Shown in pieces: positions 1 through 12,018 of a stretch of 64,000 bases of DNA. The stretch lies in contig NC_060061.1 of assembly GCF_020283565.1 (NCBI RefSeq), forward strand, positions 3,418,010 to 3,482,009. Direction: 5' to 3'. Below the pieces are notes generated by a model. It was not told where the DNA came from and did not search any database. It saw only the letters and a list, made by a program, of their open reading frames with translations. This DNA comes from Trifolium pratense. Lineage: Eukaryota; Streptophyta; Magnoliopsida; Fabales; Fabaceae. Numbering within the stretch: the first letter of the stretch is position 1; every line of letters begins with the position of its first letter. The translations under genes and the position numbers were made by a program.

Positions 1-2224
1 TTAAGTTCCATGGCTTCATCTACTTTGCCAACATGTCTTGCATATTTAGCACCATATTCTGAAAGTGCTTCTTGGATTTCTAAAGCTGAAGATCCGTATG
101 GAAGTTTATCGGCCAAATCCAAGGCTGTTTCTTGTTGCTTATTGATGGCATTAACATCCACAGCTGAGTAGCTTAGCAAAAGGCTCACTATCTGACAAAA
201 GAACCATTTGTCAGTAAAGGATGCAAAAATATAAATTGAGAAGAAGAATTTATTGCGACAAAAGACAGGAAAATTATGAAAGGAAACAAGCATTCATTTT
301 GTTGTCCCATTATGTATATAAATGAGCCTCAACTAATAAAGCATAAGGATAGTTAAGGATGTTTATAGTTCCTTATAAACAGTAGGCTAAATTTACACAG
401 CTCATTCCTTAAAATCCAAGACCACCGATATAATGCTTTCAACTGTAAGTTGTAACTAATTAGTATTGAGAATTTGTGCAACATACGAGGAGAAATTCGT
501 TAAAAGAATCTATATAGCAACGTCATTTATCAATAAATTACAACATCACATTAGACATACATTAATGACAATGTTGTGTATCAACTGTTAAATACTTACA
601 TGAAGAAGTTCACACATTATCTTAGATTAACAACTTGTTTATGCTCAAGGAAACTAAGATTTTACAGACAAGTTTATAAAACTGAATTAAATATACTATG
701 AAAAACAATCTACAGCTATATATGGTGGCTCAAGAGAAAGAGTTTAACCTGTGACCGGCCTTTCCTCGTAGCCATGTGAAGAGCGGTATTACCCTTCTTA
801 TCTCGTTCATTCAATATTGTAGGATCAGCTTGTAATATCTCCTCCACCACTGATGTACTCTGTCCTTTAACAGCCATATGAAGTGCAGTTTGACCTTTTT
901 TATCTTTGATACAGACTATTCCTCGATCACGGGAGATAAGTGCTTTCACAATACGAAGGACGCCATACCTAACAGCATTGTGTAGTGCAGTTTTTCCATT
1001 TTTCCTAACTATAAACATAGAGCTGACATCAACATCCAAAATAGCACTTACTACATCCAAGTGGTCTTGAACTGCAGCAGAATATAAAGGGCTGGTGTTT
1101 GACGAGTCACACAACTTACAAACCTCGGGAAAGGCACTCAAAATCTCCTTCACAATTTCTGGAAAAAAGTTAGATATTAAAATCATGATTGAAATACTTA
1201 ATCATATATAATCAACAAACAAGTAAAAATATTTAACTAAAAAGAACAAGATAGTATAAACTTCCTTCACTTCTACTACAAAATTGATCCTTAAACCATA
1301 AAGTTAAATACTTACAAAAATTCCTAAAACTCAACATCAAGATTGTAAAATTTGCTACTTGTGTTGCCCAATTACAGTTATGTAGTCCTAGTTAAAACAT
1401 ACATAAATATTACTGTCATAGGAAGAGGAAGATCTTCATAGAAATTTAACATAAAAAAAAAAACTTCATTTTTAGTCTTTTATATTCCAAATTCAAAAGA
1501 TGTGCAAAGCCATGCAAGCTAAGCACAAATTTCAAAAGAACTTTATAAACTTCATTTTTAAAAAATAAAACAAAACTATGTTATTTGAAATTTTGAAATT
1601 AAATAATCAAGTGATTAAACTCAAATGGTCAATAAGATTCAAAGCCATGTTCCAAGGAACAGTCTTTAGTCAAACTTTATCTAACTTACGGCTGAATTCT
1701 GAATTATCCGAACCTTGCCTCGGGTTAATAATTTTTTTCAAGTGGATTCTCAAAAAATCCCAATTCATCCATCCAATAATAGCAATATCCAACATAGTTT
1801 CTTAAAATTTGAATTAACCAAATAAACCCAACACAAATAATAAAAAAAAAGTAAAGAAAAATAAGAATATTTTATGTAGAATACCCAAATGGCCACGCTT
1901 AGCTGCAACATGAAAAGCGTTCATATCAGACTTGGAACGAATCTTGAGAATCTCAAAATCACACAATTTGAGCAAAAAGGTGAAAACTTCCTTCAGATTA
2001 TGGTTTGCAGCTATGTAAAGTGGTGTTTCACCATGATCGTTTTGAAGAGACATAACATCAGAAACAGAGATAGGTGATGATGATGATGATGACCCATTAT
2101 TACTATTATCATCATCTTCGTTTTTCAGCTTCTCTAACAGTTTCTTTAACCCATCAAGGTTCCCAGATCCAACCATGGTGAAAATTGATTGGTGGGTCAT
2201 GAAACGAAGACCCTTTGACTCCAT
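1..2224 (-). CDS. Ankyrin-repeat membrane protein (ITN1/ACD6-like, PGG type), 3' end outside window
   Basis: Three exons are visible: 1885-2224, 749-1158 and 1-191 (continuing past the left edge). The junctions are GT-AG, exons 1 and 2 sum to 750 bp and the frame stays open. The start ATG at 2224 opens MESKGLRF; an in-frame ATG further upstream (about 2275) is possible but precedes a low-complexity stretch. Six ankyrin repeats can be read, with cores such as GETPLYIAA, MNAFHVAAKRGHLEIV, TSPLYSAA, KTALHNAV, QTALHMAV and NTALHMATRKG, then a seventh starting ETALDLADKLPYG. The first two are separated from the N-terminus by a Ser/Asn/Asp-rich linker. Plant proteins of this layout usually end in a PGG domain with four membrane helices and act in stress or defence signalling at the plasma membrane. 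That C-terminal half would lie beyond position 1 and is not seen, so the subfamily is inferred from the repeats only. Confidence 0.88.
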
Positions 2225-2311
2225 AATGAAAATAAAAATATGATTTTTATTGCTTTTTTGGTGTTTATTTTTCACTGTTTTAGCTTTGGATTGAAGTTAA
2301 AGTTTCTCACT

Positions 2312-2343
<32 letters not shown>

Positions 2344-2470
2344 AGATAGATAGAAGAAGAAGAAGAAGAAATTATAGAGAGAGAATGAAAGAAGAAGATT
2401 AAATATGGATGATGATGATGATGATGAATGTATGGGTGCAACAAGTGGTGATTCTCCATCGCATTCAATT
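2225..2470 (-). promoter_or_regulatory. 5' leader/promoter of ankyrin gene with trinucleotide runs
   Basis: The stretch just upstream of the ankyrin gene start carries an (ATC)n run at about 2318-2343, a GAA-rich run near 2352-2372 and a (GAT)n run near 2408-2427. The runs look like a 5' UTR/proximal promoter with variable microsatellites. No clear TATA box was identified. Confidence 0.4.
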
Positions 2471-2803
2471 CTTAAAATAAATTAAATAAATTATTTATTT
2501 TATTATTTACAAATTTCAATTCAATTATTGATTGAGTGATTGAAAGTGTGTTGTATTAATGTAGTCAAGTCTTTTTATTGCACACAAAATCCAACTGAAT
2601 TTGACTTTACACAATGTGACAATAACACTAATAGTGAAGTCTTTTTTATCCTATTTTTTATATTCACACCAATGGAAATTAGAAAGATAAAAATAAGTGT
2701 GACATGTAAAGACTTAGATTAACGAAAAATTAGAGAAAGAAAATTATCTTTGGTCTATAGCATTATTTACTCTTTCTTTCCCGTCACTTGCATATTATAA
2801 AAA

Positions 2804-4330
2804 GGAAAATGTTAAACGGTGCCCTCGGGCACTGTTTAAGGAACCAAATATAGTAATACTAGTATAACTTACCCGTGCAAATGCAAGAGTTAATGTTCAA
2901 TGAAAAATATAGATATTTTTTTCACACATGAAAAATATGGATTATTAAATTTTCAATATTTTGTGGTTTTTTTAATTATTTGTAAAATTAATTTTATATT
3001 TAATGTAATAATTTATTTAAATATGATAAATGATCCAAATTTTGGAAATTTTAAGGAGAAATGGTAGAACGGAGAGTGATACTCCACTCCCCGTTCCCAA
3101 CCCACATGTTCGTATATTTGTTCTTTTATTTTCATTTTCATAAAAAAAGGTCATTAAACAAAAACTAATCCAACGGTTAATATATATTAGTTCTTAATCG
3201 TCATATCTCTCCTTTAGACATTTGTTTTCTTCTGGAGTATTTTAGCCCATGTCCCCGTGTGAAAAAATTTCACATTTGTATAATGAACAGTAGAATTATT
3301 TGTCATTTGTTTGACACAAAAAAAATTTATATCATTTTTTTTATGCATATCTGATTTGTTAATGGTGCAAATTTTAAAAAAATTATCTATTTGTTTATCT
3401 CACAGTGATGTTTGGAAAATAAAAACAAAGTAATACATGATATTATTACTTTTAATTCTTTCTTTTTTATATATAAAATCATTGTTACTTTCCTTACTTT
3501 CAATTGATATTTATCGTATTTTTTATATAATAAAATCTACAAATGTATGTCTCACCCCGTGTAAGTTATTTTTTGCTTAATACCTCCATGTAGATTATTT
3601 TTTTATCAATACCCCCTATTGTAATATTATGTTTGGTATAAATCACTATGTAACTTTTTTTTTATTAATAAAATTAATAAAATAAAATAGAAAAATAATT
3701 TATGAAGTCAATTACTTCATTCCTTTTATATTTCAGACAATCACACCATTTTCTCTATTCGATAAGTATGAAGTTTAAGAATAACTTTTTTTGTGAACAA
3801 TTAAATTACTGTTTTTATTTTTTTTTATATTCCTTTTAAGGTGAGTATTTTTGTTCGGAGATTCTTAAGCCTTCAATTTTGTTTTGAAACATATTAAGCC
3901 TTCAATTTCTCAATTCCACATTTGGCCAATTCGTTCTATATAATTTTTTTTGATAAGCAATTCGTTCTATAGTATAGTCATTCGAGGAGTTTCTATTATT
4001 TTATCAATATATTTGTTAAATATCACATGAAAAATGAGACAAACAAAAAAATAATGAGTAAAAAAAAGAGTACAACATTTATTAATAATAGTAAAAAAAA
4101 ACATTTATAAGCATGATTTACACCAATAAAAAATAATATGAACAAAAAGTGTTTTTTAATAAGTAAACATGATTAAAAAAAATGACAATAAAATATAAAA
4201 AAATATAAATAAATACTTGAAATTTGTGCAGTCAACGCCTCGAAAGTCTAAAAAGTGTTATTTTTAATTTTAAAATTTTCTTTTTTGATTTCCTTAACCA
4301 GTGCCCCGGGGGCACCGGTTAGCATGACCC
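2804..4330. mobile_element. MULE-type MITE (family A, copy 1) split by a Helitron-like insert
   Basis: The ends form a terminal inverted repeat (GTTAAACGGTGCCCTCGGGC against the complement of GCCCCGGGGGCACCGGTTAGC). The element is flanked by a perfect 9-bp duplication TTATAAAAA (2795-2803 and 4331-4339). Three shorter copies of the same family occur at 29136, 33538 and 57254, and share internal sequence such as AGTCAACGC. Those copies are 170-185 bp, so the extra ~1.3 kb here is a later insertion. A 9-bp TSD is typical of Mutator-like elements. Confidence 0.8.
2859..4200 (-). mobile_element. Probable Helitron 3' end inside MITE copy 1
   Basis: Read on the minus strand, the insert ends in CTAG followed by T, preceded by a GC-rich piece (GCACGGGTAAGTTATA) that resembles the terminus of the better-defined Helitron at 50439. 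The 3' end is placed at 2859. The 5' TC end could not be found, so the right limit is approximate. The interior is AT-rich with no gene seen. Confidence 0.45.
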
Positions 4331-4500
4331 TTATAAAAATTCCTACAAAAAAATTATCGTAAAACAATTGTTAAAATAATACTCCATCCGTAATACTTTA
4401 TAAGGAAAATTACATTGAGTATTTTGTATATAATTATTATTAAATTATCTTTGGTAGAGAGAGATTAGCAAATTATTATTAAATTGAAAATGATATGATG

Positions 4501-4600
4501 GAGGGAAAAAAAAAACTGTTGTTTAGAGTCAGGGTTCGAGCCGCAAACACTCTACTTATTCACCTTTAAGGTGTAATTACTTAACAAAAAAAATTGGCAA
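4501..4600 (+). mobile_element. 5'-truncated tRNA-derived SINE
   Basis: A B-box-like GGTTCGAG is followed by CTTATTCACCTTTAAGGTG and a tail ACTTAACA then poly-A. This matches the 3' half of the SINEs at 46311, 54780 and 57439, here in plus orientation. The A-box half is missing. Confidence 0.55.
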
Positions 4601-5670
4601 TTTGTTTTTTTATAAATAGTTATACAGAACTCCAAAACATTTAAATTTAAAATATGGAAATTTTTTAAAAGTCAGCAAAAAAAAAAAGATTCCGCTTTTA
4701 AAAAAAAATTAAGCTAAATTTAAATTTTCAGTCTTTTTCTCTAAAGAGCGTAATAAAAATTAAATGCCAAGGGAACATATTCATCCTTCGAGAGTCAAAA
4801 GATAAAACATCCTTCAATATGTCAAACAAACACAAATAATAATATCATCACAATAATTCTTAATGGACCAGGAGAATTTTCGGGTTTGATGTTGAAGGAA
4901 ACAAAAGCTACGAATTTTCATCACACACGTCTAAAACTATAGTTTTCACCACATTTTTGTGTCGCCATTTTTAACTTGGTTACCATGGAAGAAAGTTGAG
5001 TCTTTTATTATACACACCGACATAACATAAAAATTTAGACCATCCTATAATTTGCTCATGTGGGGGTGCTTGTCCCTCTAACAGTGGCTAGTTGCTCTTC
5101 TCTTTATTCCATTATTAAGCAACAAAAAAAAAAACAATAAAGAAGGTGCCAACTCTGAAACTGGAGGATGATTCCATTCAACAGCTATAAACATTTTTCA
5201 TTAAACTTACTAACAAAAGTTAGTAATAGTAAATTGCTATTACTATTGCCAAAGGTCTTGTTTTTGCTTCAATGGAACTCTGCATCTCGAGTTATACCTT
5301 TAATCTTTAGACTTGAGATTTACCAAATCTTTTTAAAGACAATAATGACCTGCTAACTTTCTAAAAGATGAAACAGCAAAAGGTTTCACTTTAGATCTAT
5401 ACACATGATATTTGATGCAAATCATATGGGCCATTAAAATAAAGTGTCACCTCCTTTAGCGCCAGAGAAGAATATGTAGTCATTGACAAGTAATAATAAT
5501 TTAAGGTAAACATCTAGTTATTTTTTGTGGCGTCTACAGGTTTGGTCTGTCTTTTGCTTATAATACAAAAAGCAAAAAAGATACAGGTTTTGCAATAGAC
5601 TTGGATCCATGCACAGGCCAACAAAGTAACTTATAATAAAAGTTTAAAAGTGTTTAAGTTAATATATTAA
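4601..5670. other. Intergenic, no gene seen
   Basis: AT-rich sequence between the SINE fragment and the UFD1 stop codon. The short open frame near 5168 has no recognisable content. The last 200-300 bases probably hold the UFD1 3' UTR and terminator. Confidence 0.5.
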
Positions 5671-8600
5671 TCAACCTCTTAAAGAATACTTCTTCCCGGT
5701 GAAAGGCTGAAATTTATCTTCTTCTTTCTCTTTGGGGGGTTCTTGTTTTGCTTTGGCCTCAGTTGCCTGCAATGAGACAGAGAAAACGGGGAGCTTAGCA
5801 GTTCATCAATTACCACTCAAAGGATAGGGGGTCTGAATGTAACAATAAGCTCACGAATTAAATGTTAAAAAGATGCAGTCTCTCGAGCAGCAGAATTACC
5901 TTTCCGGTTTCTTTACTGCGGTTTGGATTTGACCCAAACACAAGCTTGCCCTGAGTTTGAGGAGCATTACTTTGTGAACTAGAAGCTGTGGAAGACTGTG
6001 AATTCACATTTGGAGCAGCAGGACTCTTGTCCTTGGAGCCAGAGGAAGTAACTGGTGGAGGCTGATAACTCAAAGGCTTTCCGTCCAAGCGTCTCCCAGA
6101 TCCAGTAAATGGGTTGAACTTGGGTTCTTCAGCAGGGGTTTCTTTATCTGTAAGGAGGAACAAGAGTCTTGATAATAAGTATTAATAACGACACTGAATG
6201 GCATCACTGCAATGTAGATACTACCTTCAACTTGAATAACACCCTATTACAGCAATATCTTCAAATCTCAGTAAAAGTACAAAAAAACTAGATGATGTTT
6301 TTCATAATTGCATTTTTCACATTCTTAAGTCTAAAACAAAACTACTTAATTATTCTACTACAATATCATGGAACAAGGGGGGTTGGATAGTTCTGCCTGT
6401 TTGAGCTAAGGGTTAAAGCCACTACAAGGAGCTAAAGAACCAGAGTCCAAACCCTAGTGAAGGAGAAAATACGAACATGATAACTATTATTAGACCAACA
6501 TTTGTCTATCAATAAAAATTTCGAGGAAACATCTCCACAATACCAGCTCCTACTTACAAAAACATCATGCTTCTTAAAGATTGGATGTGTCCTTAATGAA
6601 AATAAGCAGTCAACCAAAAGTACAAAGAAGTGGAATAAGCATACTGTCGAATAATTTTTGCCAATTTAATGAAACATGAACCGATACTCGTTAACTGTAA
6701 GAATATCAAGTTCCAGTATGTAATGCAAATGAGGCATGACCAGCTTGCAGAGCATCCCCATCAGCAAATTTAAAATAAAAGACCATCTTCCATTATCTCC
6801 AAAATTCAAACCTAAAGACTGTGGTGCTAGGCCAAACTTATTGAGCAAATTTAATATTAGCAAAGAACTCTACCCTGTATTAGAACCTTTCAATATCTTA
6901 TCTATAATTTATGAATGCAGCCTCTTACAATAAGTTTCCAATATCAATTATAGCAGCATGCAACACACACATATACAAGAAAAGATGAAAGCCATCCCAC
7001 GGGACAGAGAGAAGACACCAAAATGACAAAGATAAGTCAGTCAACCCCTACCAGCTTCTGGTGCCTTTCCGGCAGAACATGCAGCAATGGGCTTTTCAGG
7101 TTCCTTGTAATCTAAGGGAGGGGCGAAGTCCACTTCACAGTCAGTCTCAATGATGCTTATAGCATTGGCAGGCTTGCTTTCAATAATATCAATATAATAT
7201 TTTTTGTTATTGTAAGCCACCATAATGCTATCTCCAGTAGTCAGGCAGGAAAAATTCCTCAGCGTAGTTTCTAAGCTGGACAGAAAAAATAGTCAGTTAT
7301 CAAAACAGATCTAATTCCAGTCAGTGCTGGCAAGGAAATACAGAACAAATGGAGGGTGCCACCATAGAATTAAAACAAACAAAACAATACAATTTTTTTA
7401 AAATAAATCAACTAATTCCCCTGAATCACTAGTGGACATGAATTCATAGACCTGTAACTGAATCTAGTTCTAAACCATATCAAATATAGTTATATGGAAT
7501 AATTACTTCACATATAAAATTGGAAGGAGAAACACATTTGAGCTACAGAATTACATCCTTGCAAGAGGTATTCATAAGTTGGGAAATATCATAGCTTTAT
7601 TAAACTGAAACAAAATAACATCGACTCACATAGCCTTTGGATTGGAAATATCCAAGAAGTCTTTAGTGTGAGGCTGTAACTTAACATATGTTCCCTTTGG
7701 AAGTGTCACATTTTTCACTCTTACAATGTCCCCCTCTTGTAAAAGCATGTTCTCCATCATCTGTATAAGAACCCATGAAGAGCATTTCAATTAAAATCAA
7801 AGCTCTGAGGAGAACCATATTAGTGAAACAAGCTTACAAGCATATTCACAATCACTTTTGAATTCCTACCCAGTATGGCATGTATATCATGCCTTCCTCT
7901 GCAATGAACTCCAGAACACCACAATGAGAAACCCGCTCAGCAGCGTCATTACGAAGTTCGAACAACATCGGATAATCAATATGCAGAGATGCTGCAAATT
8001 AGACTTCACATTAGTAATGAAAAGTCATAAGTAAGATACATACAACTGGGAAAAGAATGCAAAATAGATAACAGTCCAACATTGACAGAACTAACCTAGA
8101 CGATCAAGGGCTGATGGAGGCATTATAACTGCAGCACAACAATAATTTAATTTTCACATTAGACAGGAACTCAGAAAACAAGTTATTCCAAAAATTCAGA
8201 GCTAACATGGACATCGAAACTTACTTTTGTCACCACTTTCAAGTTGGGGCTGCAGGATTGAGATGCAAAAAATAACAAGACAGAAAAGTTAGAATTGTTT
8301 TTTAAATAATTGATTTAAACTTTTACATATGTCACAACTCTCGTGTTAACTACTAGAGATTAATGACACCTCAATTGGATATCTTTAGTTTTTTTGTGGT
8401 AAACCAGTTTTTCTTTCTTTAGATCTGACATTTCATTATCCTGACTACTAGTCTAAAGTTTGGGTCAATACAATTTAATTTTGATAATAAATATCAGTTA
8501 TGAATTCTTAATTTGATTTTAATGCTATAAGTCAATATATTATGGTTGATTTACCAAATAATATAGATTATTTTATCTCTACCAAAAAAAATAAAATCTA

Positions 8601-9752
8601 TATAGATTGTTTTATGTTATGGACTGGGTCAAGGCCCGTGCTCGGCCCAAACAAGATCGGGCCGCGTCAATGGTCCAACCTTCAAACGGACACGGGCAGA
8701 CAGCACTCAAAATGCATTCAAGGCCCATATCCCCTCCCCATTGATGACAATTCCGCAACCTCCGCCTTCGCATCAATGCCAGTCAATGCATTCAAGGCCT
8801 AGATTCCCTCTCCCCATTGATGACAATTCCGCAACCTCCGCCTTCTCATCAATGGCCTTCGATGCCAGTCGATGCATTCAAGGCCCAGATTCCCTCTCCC
8901 CGGATTCACTCGAAGGACTCAAGTATGTTATCTATACTATAACCTCTCACTTCACACATCTACTGACTTGAGCATGATTGACATCGGTACGTCTTTCTGA
9001 TCAAGTAAGACCAATTTAAATTTAGAACCCATGATAATCAGGGTATTTGACTCTCTGATGGGTACACCAGGGTGTCCCTACAACTTTGACAATTTTAACC
9101 TACTATGGGACTAATCCTCGATTTGGCTGCTTTAGAAGCACAAGAATTAACCCTTGGATTTTGAAACCTCACAACAGGGATGTCTCCTGGGAATCAAACT
9201 GGGGTTATCATCATTGGGGTAAGAGTTTGTATCCAGTGCAACCAATCCCTTTTTTAATTTATGATAAACATGACCTAATTAATAGAAGAGGAAGCTAACA
9301 TAAAATAACATCTGTAGAAATAATAATAAATAATTATTATTATATAACCCATGCCCGAGTCTAGTCATCATAAGCAATACATTTAACAGTGGCAATAAAC
9401 GTTTTCAAAATATGTACACAATATTAGAAACAGATGCTGAAAGGCATGCTAACCTTTTCAATAAAAGAAGCAGGGTAACATCGGTACGTCTGCTCAAACG
9501 ATGTCCCATGATATCCATATCCATCAAAAAACTGCGTCAAGCATACAGACAGTAGTTAAATCACAATATGCAACAAATATCACCACCACAATCATAGCAT
9601 CAATATACAACTAGAAAAATTTGATCTTGTTTTGGGTTTGTATCCCATTGTCAAATATTTGTCCAAATTAACTTGAAAAGAGAAAATCAAAACAAATACA
9701 GTTTCTTATACATAAAAGACACTTAGCATTTGTAGGAAACAAAAGATACCAT
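5671..9752 (-). CDS. UFD1: Ubiquitin fusion degradation protein 1 (UFD1) homologue
   Basis: Nine coding exons on minus: 9750-9752, 9454-9531, 8225-8249, 8096-8128, 7870-7991, 7630-7760, 7052-7275, 5900-6147 and 5671-5766. Together they total 960 bp, i.e. 319 residues plus stop, the usual length for plant UFD1. All junctions are GT-AG and in phase. Diagnostic strings are [76 protein letters not shown] and [18 protein letters not shown]. The N-terminal ~190 residues form the double-psi barrel UFD1 domain that binds ubiquitin; the Ser/Pro/Gln-rich tail with [14 protein letters not shown] and the final [13 protein letters not shown] is the NPL4/CDC48-binding type. The product would act with NPL4 and the CDC48 ATPase to extract ubiquitylated proteins in ER-associated and cytosolic degradation. 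The first coding exon ends directly after ATG. Confidence 0.96.
8540..9310. repeat. Insertion in UFD1 intron with tandem 74-86 bp repeats
   Basis: The intron between 8250 and 9453 is far longer than its neighbours and carries GC-richer sequence unlike the rest. At 8711, 8785 and 8871 a unit starting (A/G)ATGCATTCAAGGCC recurs, with CCATTGATGACAATTCCGCAACC in two copies. The region resembles a fragment of a retroelement or LARD, but no coding domain or clear ends were found. Confidence 0.5.
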
Positions 9753-10200
9753 TTTGTGATGATTGAAACAGCAGAGTATCAAGTCTCGAAGCTCCCTGCG
9801 AGAGTAAAATAAATTCTACACATGAGTAACTTATTATATAGTAAAAAACAATAAACTAATCAAAATAAGATTCCTAAACTTCACAATAATAACTCTCTAG
9901 TGAACTAATGAAATCAAAATTAGAACAAAAGTTAAACAATTGAGGAAACCCTAAACCCGTAGAAGTAGAACCGTTGAAAACAAACAGTCTATGGCGAAAA
10001 AAACACTATCATCATTCAATTAAATGGTAATTGAACTAAAATAGTGATAAACATTGAGAAAGCATCGGAAAATTGAGAATTAATTAGGATCGATTAACTG
10101 AAAGATTAAGATTAGCGAGTTTTTGAGAGAGACAAAACCTGATGGATGATGTTTGATCTCAGACACCGCTGTCCTCTAACTTTATTGCGGGAACTGCACC
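9750..10200 (-). promoter_or_regulatory. UFD1 5' UTR exons and intron
   Basis: Upstream of the ATG the exon continues to about 9795, where the minus strand reads CTCTCGCAG, a good acceptor. A matching donor (ATCAG then GTTTTG) lies at 10139/10138, giving a 5' UTR intron of about 340 bp. The first exon therefore begins somewhere right of 10139, inside an inverted-repeat arm shared with 10655-10745. The exact transcription start cannot be fixed by eye. Confidence 0.55.
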
Positions 10201-10745
10201 TGCCTTTCAATTGATTCGGTCCATCCGATTAATCCAACCATTGATATCATGTCACATGTCCTTTTTATTTCTTTTTTAAAATTTAAAATAAAAAACTGTA
10301 TCTTCCTCACCACAAAATCGAAGTCGAGCTTCTTTGCCGCCGACCTTCGTCTACTATGTTGTTGACCGCCGCCGTTGTCACCGTGTCTTCGTTCGGAAGA
10401 TTTCTTCTAAAGCCTTGAATATAATATTGAGAAAAAAACCTCCCTCACCGAGTGGGAATGCAGTGGCGGTTTTTGGCCGGATTTGATGATGGTGGTGGTT
10501 GTTTCAGTCGACGACGATGGTATAATGGTGATTAACTTGAAAGATATGGTGTAGCAGAGGATAATAAGATCAAAATTTGGTGTGTAGAATTCTTTTGCCT
10601 TTAATTTTTTATTAAAATAAAAATAAAAATGGAGACATGGTGCTGGTTGAACCACACAATTGATCCAATGGTCCATAAGAATTGAAAGTCAGGTGACTTT
10701 CCCGCTAGAAAGTTAGAGAATTCAGATCCATTTGATCTCAGAATT
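10139..10745. mobile_element. ~600 bp inverted-repeat element at UFD1 promoter
   Basis: The minus-strand reading of 10139-10250 and the plus-strand reading of 10655-10745 align over ~85 bp (shared cores AATTGAAAG, CAGGTG, TTCCCGC, AAAGTTAGAG, TGAGATCAAA/TGATCTCAGA). The arms are about 70% alike. Long TIRs and no transposase suggest a Mutator-like non-autonomous element. The interior (10300-10650) holds short GC-rich runs and no recognised gene. Confidence 0.6.
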
Positions 10746-11020
10746 GAGAGAGGAACACACGAAACGAATATAATAAATAAATAATTATTATTTTATTTTG
10801 TGAGAGAGTGCTTGTTGAAACTATGAATAAATAAAGAAAGAGAAGTGAACAAGAAGATTGCACAAAAAATAAAACAAAATAAAACAAATCGTTTAGGTTA
10901 CGTGGCAGTTATTTGGGTTGGGCTGGGCTTTGTATCCACCTTTAGTTAGCCCAAATAGTTAACAATCGTTTAGGTTGCTATTACCACTCCCCAAACACCG
11001 CACCAACCACACCTCGTATA

Positions 11021-11285
11021 TACTACCTATGTCCCATTTTATAAGACCTCATTTGACTAAATGCATTATTCATATGTCTTGTTTTGACCGTATTTTTATA
11101 AAAGTATATAAATGTAAATATTATCATATAAGATCTTGTTTGATTTGTTTCGACGAGTATTTTCAAAATATCAAATTTCTATAATTTTTACTAATGCACA
11201 ATTAAAGATATTCGTAATCAAAGTTATGCAGTGGTGTACGTGAAATGGTCAACTAGTTTTTATATTTTGGGACGGATGGAGTATT
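11021..11285. mobile_element. Stowaway-like MITE
   Basis: The left end ACTACCTATGTCCCATTTTATAAG and the right end TATATTTTGGGACGGATGGAGTAT form an imperfect TIR of the plant CTCCCTCCGTCCC type, with TA at both borders. It is about 265 bp, AT-rich and non-coding. Stowaway MITEs are mobilised by Tc1/mariner transposases. Confidence 0.7.
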
Positions 11286-11470
11286 AGTTTTCGAAATTGA
11301 TTTCAATCTATACAAGTACAATATAGCAAACATAGTTCTTTAATCAAGTTGATCGGAGTTGTTACTATTTTAAAATTTACTATTAGTAGTAATATTTCTT
11401 TAATTGTCTTTTAATTTTTCTTATTTGTTAATTATTAATTTAACTTTTTAATTTTATACAACACCGACAC

Positions 11471-12018
11471 GCAGGGACGGAGCTAGAAGGGGGACCAACA
11501 GAAAACAACAGTCCCCCCTAAATAGTTTCGAATATCTTTTTATACTACTATAGTATTATATTATTAACTTAATTTCACTTTTGGTCTCCCTATTTTATTA
11601 AACTCATAAAAATGGTCCATTTTTTAATTCAAATTCTTGTCTCTATTTTTATACTTGGTGTATATTTGTTCCTAGCATATGTTTTTCCAAAGTAGTATTT
11701 TTGTACAAAAAATCTGATTTATTGGCCCAATAATGAATTCAATAAAAAAAAAATCTTTTTTGAGATTAGAACTCGCATTTTATGATGTAGAAAGTCGCAA
11801 TTTTTATAGCAAAGTACATAAATTAAGATCAAAATTACAATACATATAAAAATAAAGGGCAAAAAGTTCGACTAAAAATATCTATAAAATGCGATTCACA
11901 ATATTAGATTTAAATTTATCTTATAACTTTTTATATATGTCGTGCTTTCAAAAGTTAATTTTTTCTTTACTAATTGTCGGTCGGTCTCCCTTGAGTTAAA
12001 TTTGTGGCTCCGTCCCTA
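11471..12018. mobile_element. Non-autonomous TIR element (GGGACGGAGC ends)
   Basis: The left end GCAGGGACGGAGCTAG pairs with the complement of GGCTCCGTCCCTA at the right end. CGACAC occurs directly on both sides (11465-11470 and 12019-12024), consistent with a target duplication of six or more bases. The interior is AT-rich and non-coding. The superfamily is uncertain; hAT-like is possible. Confidence 0.6.
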
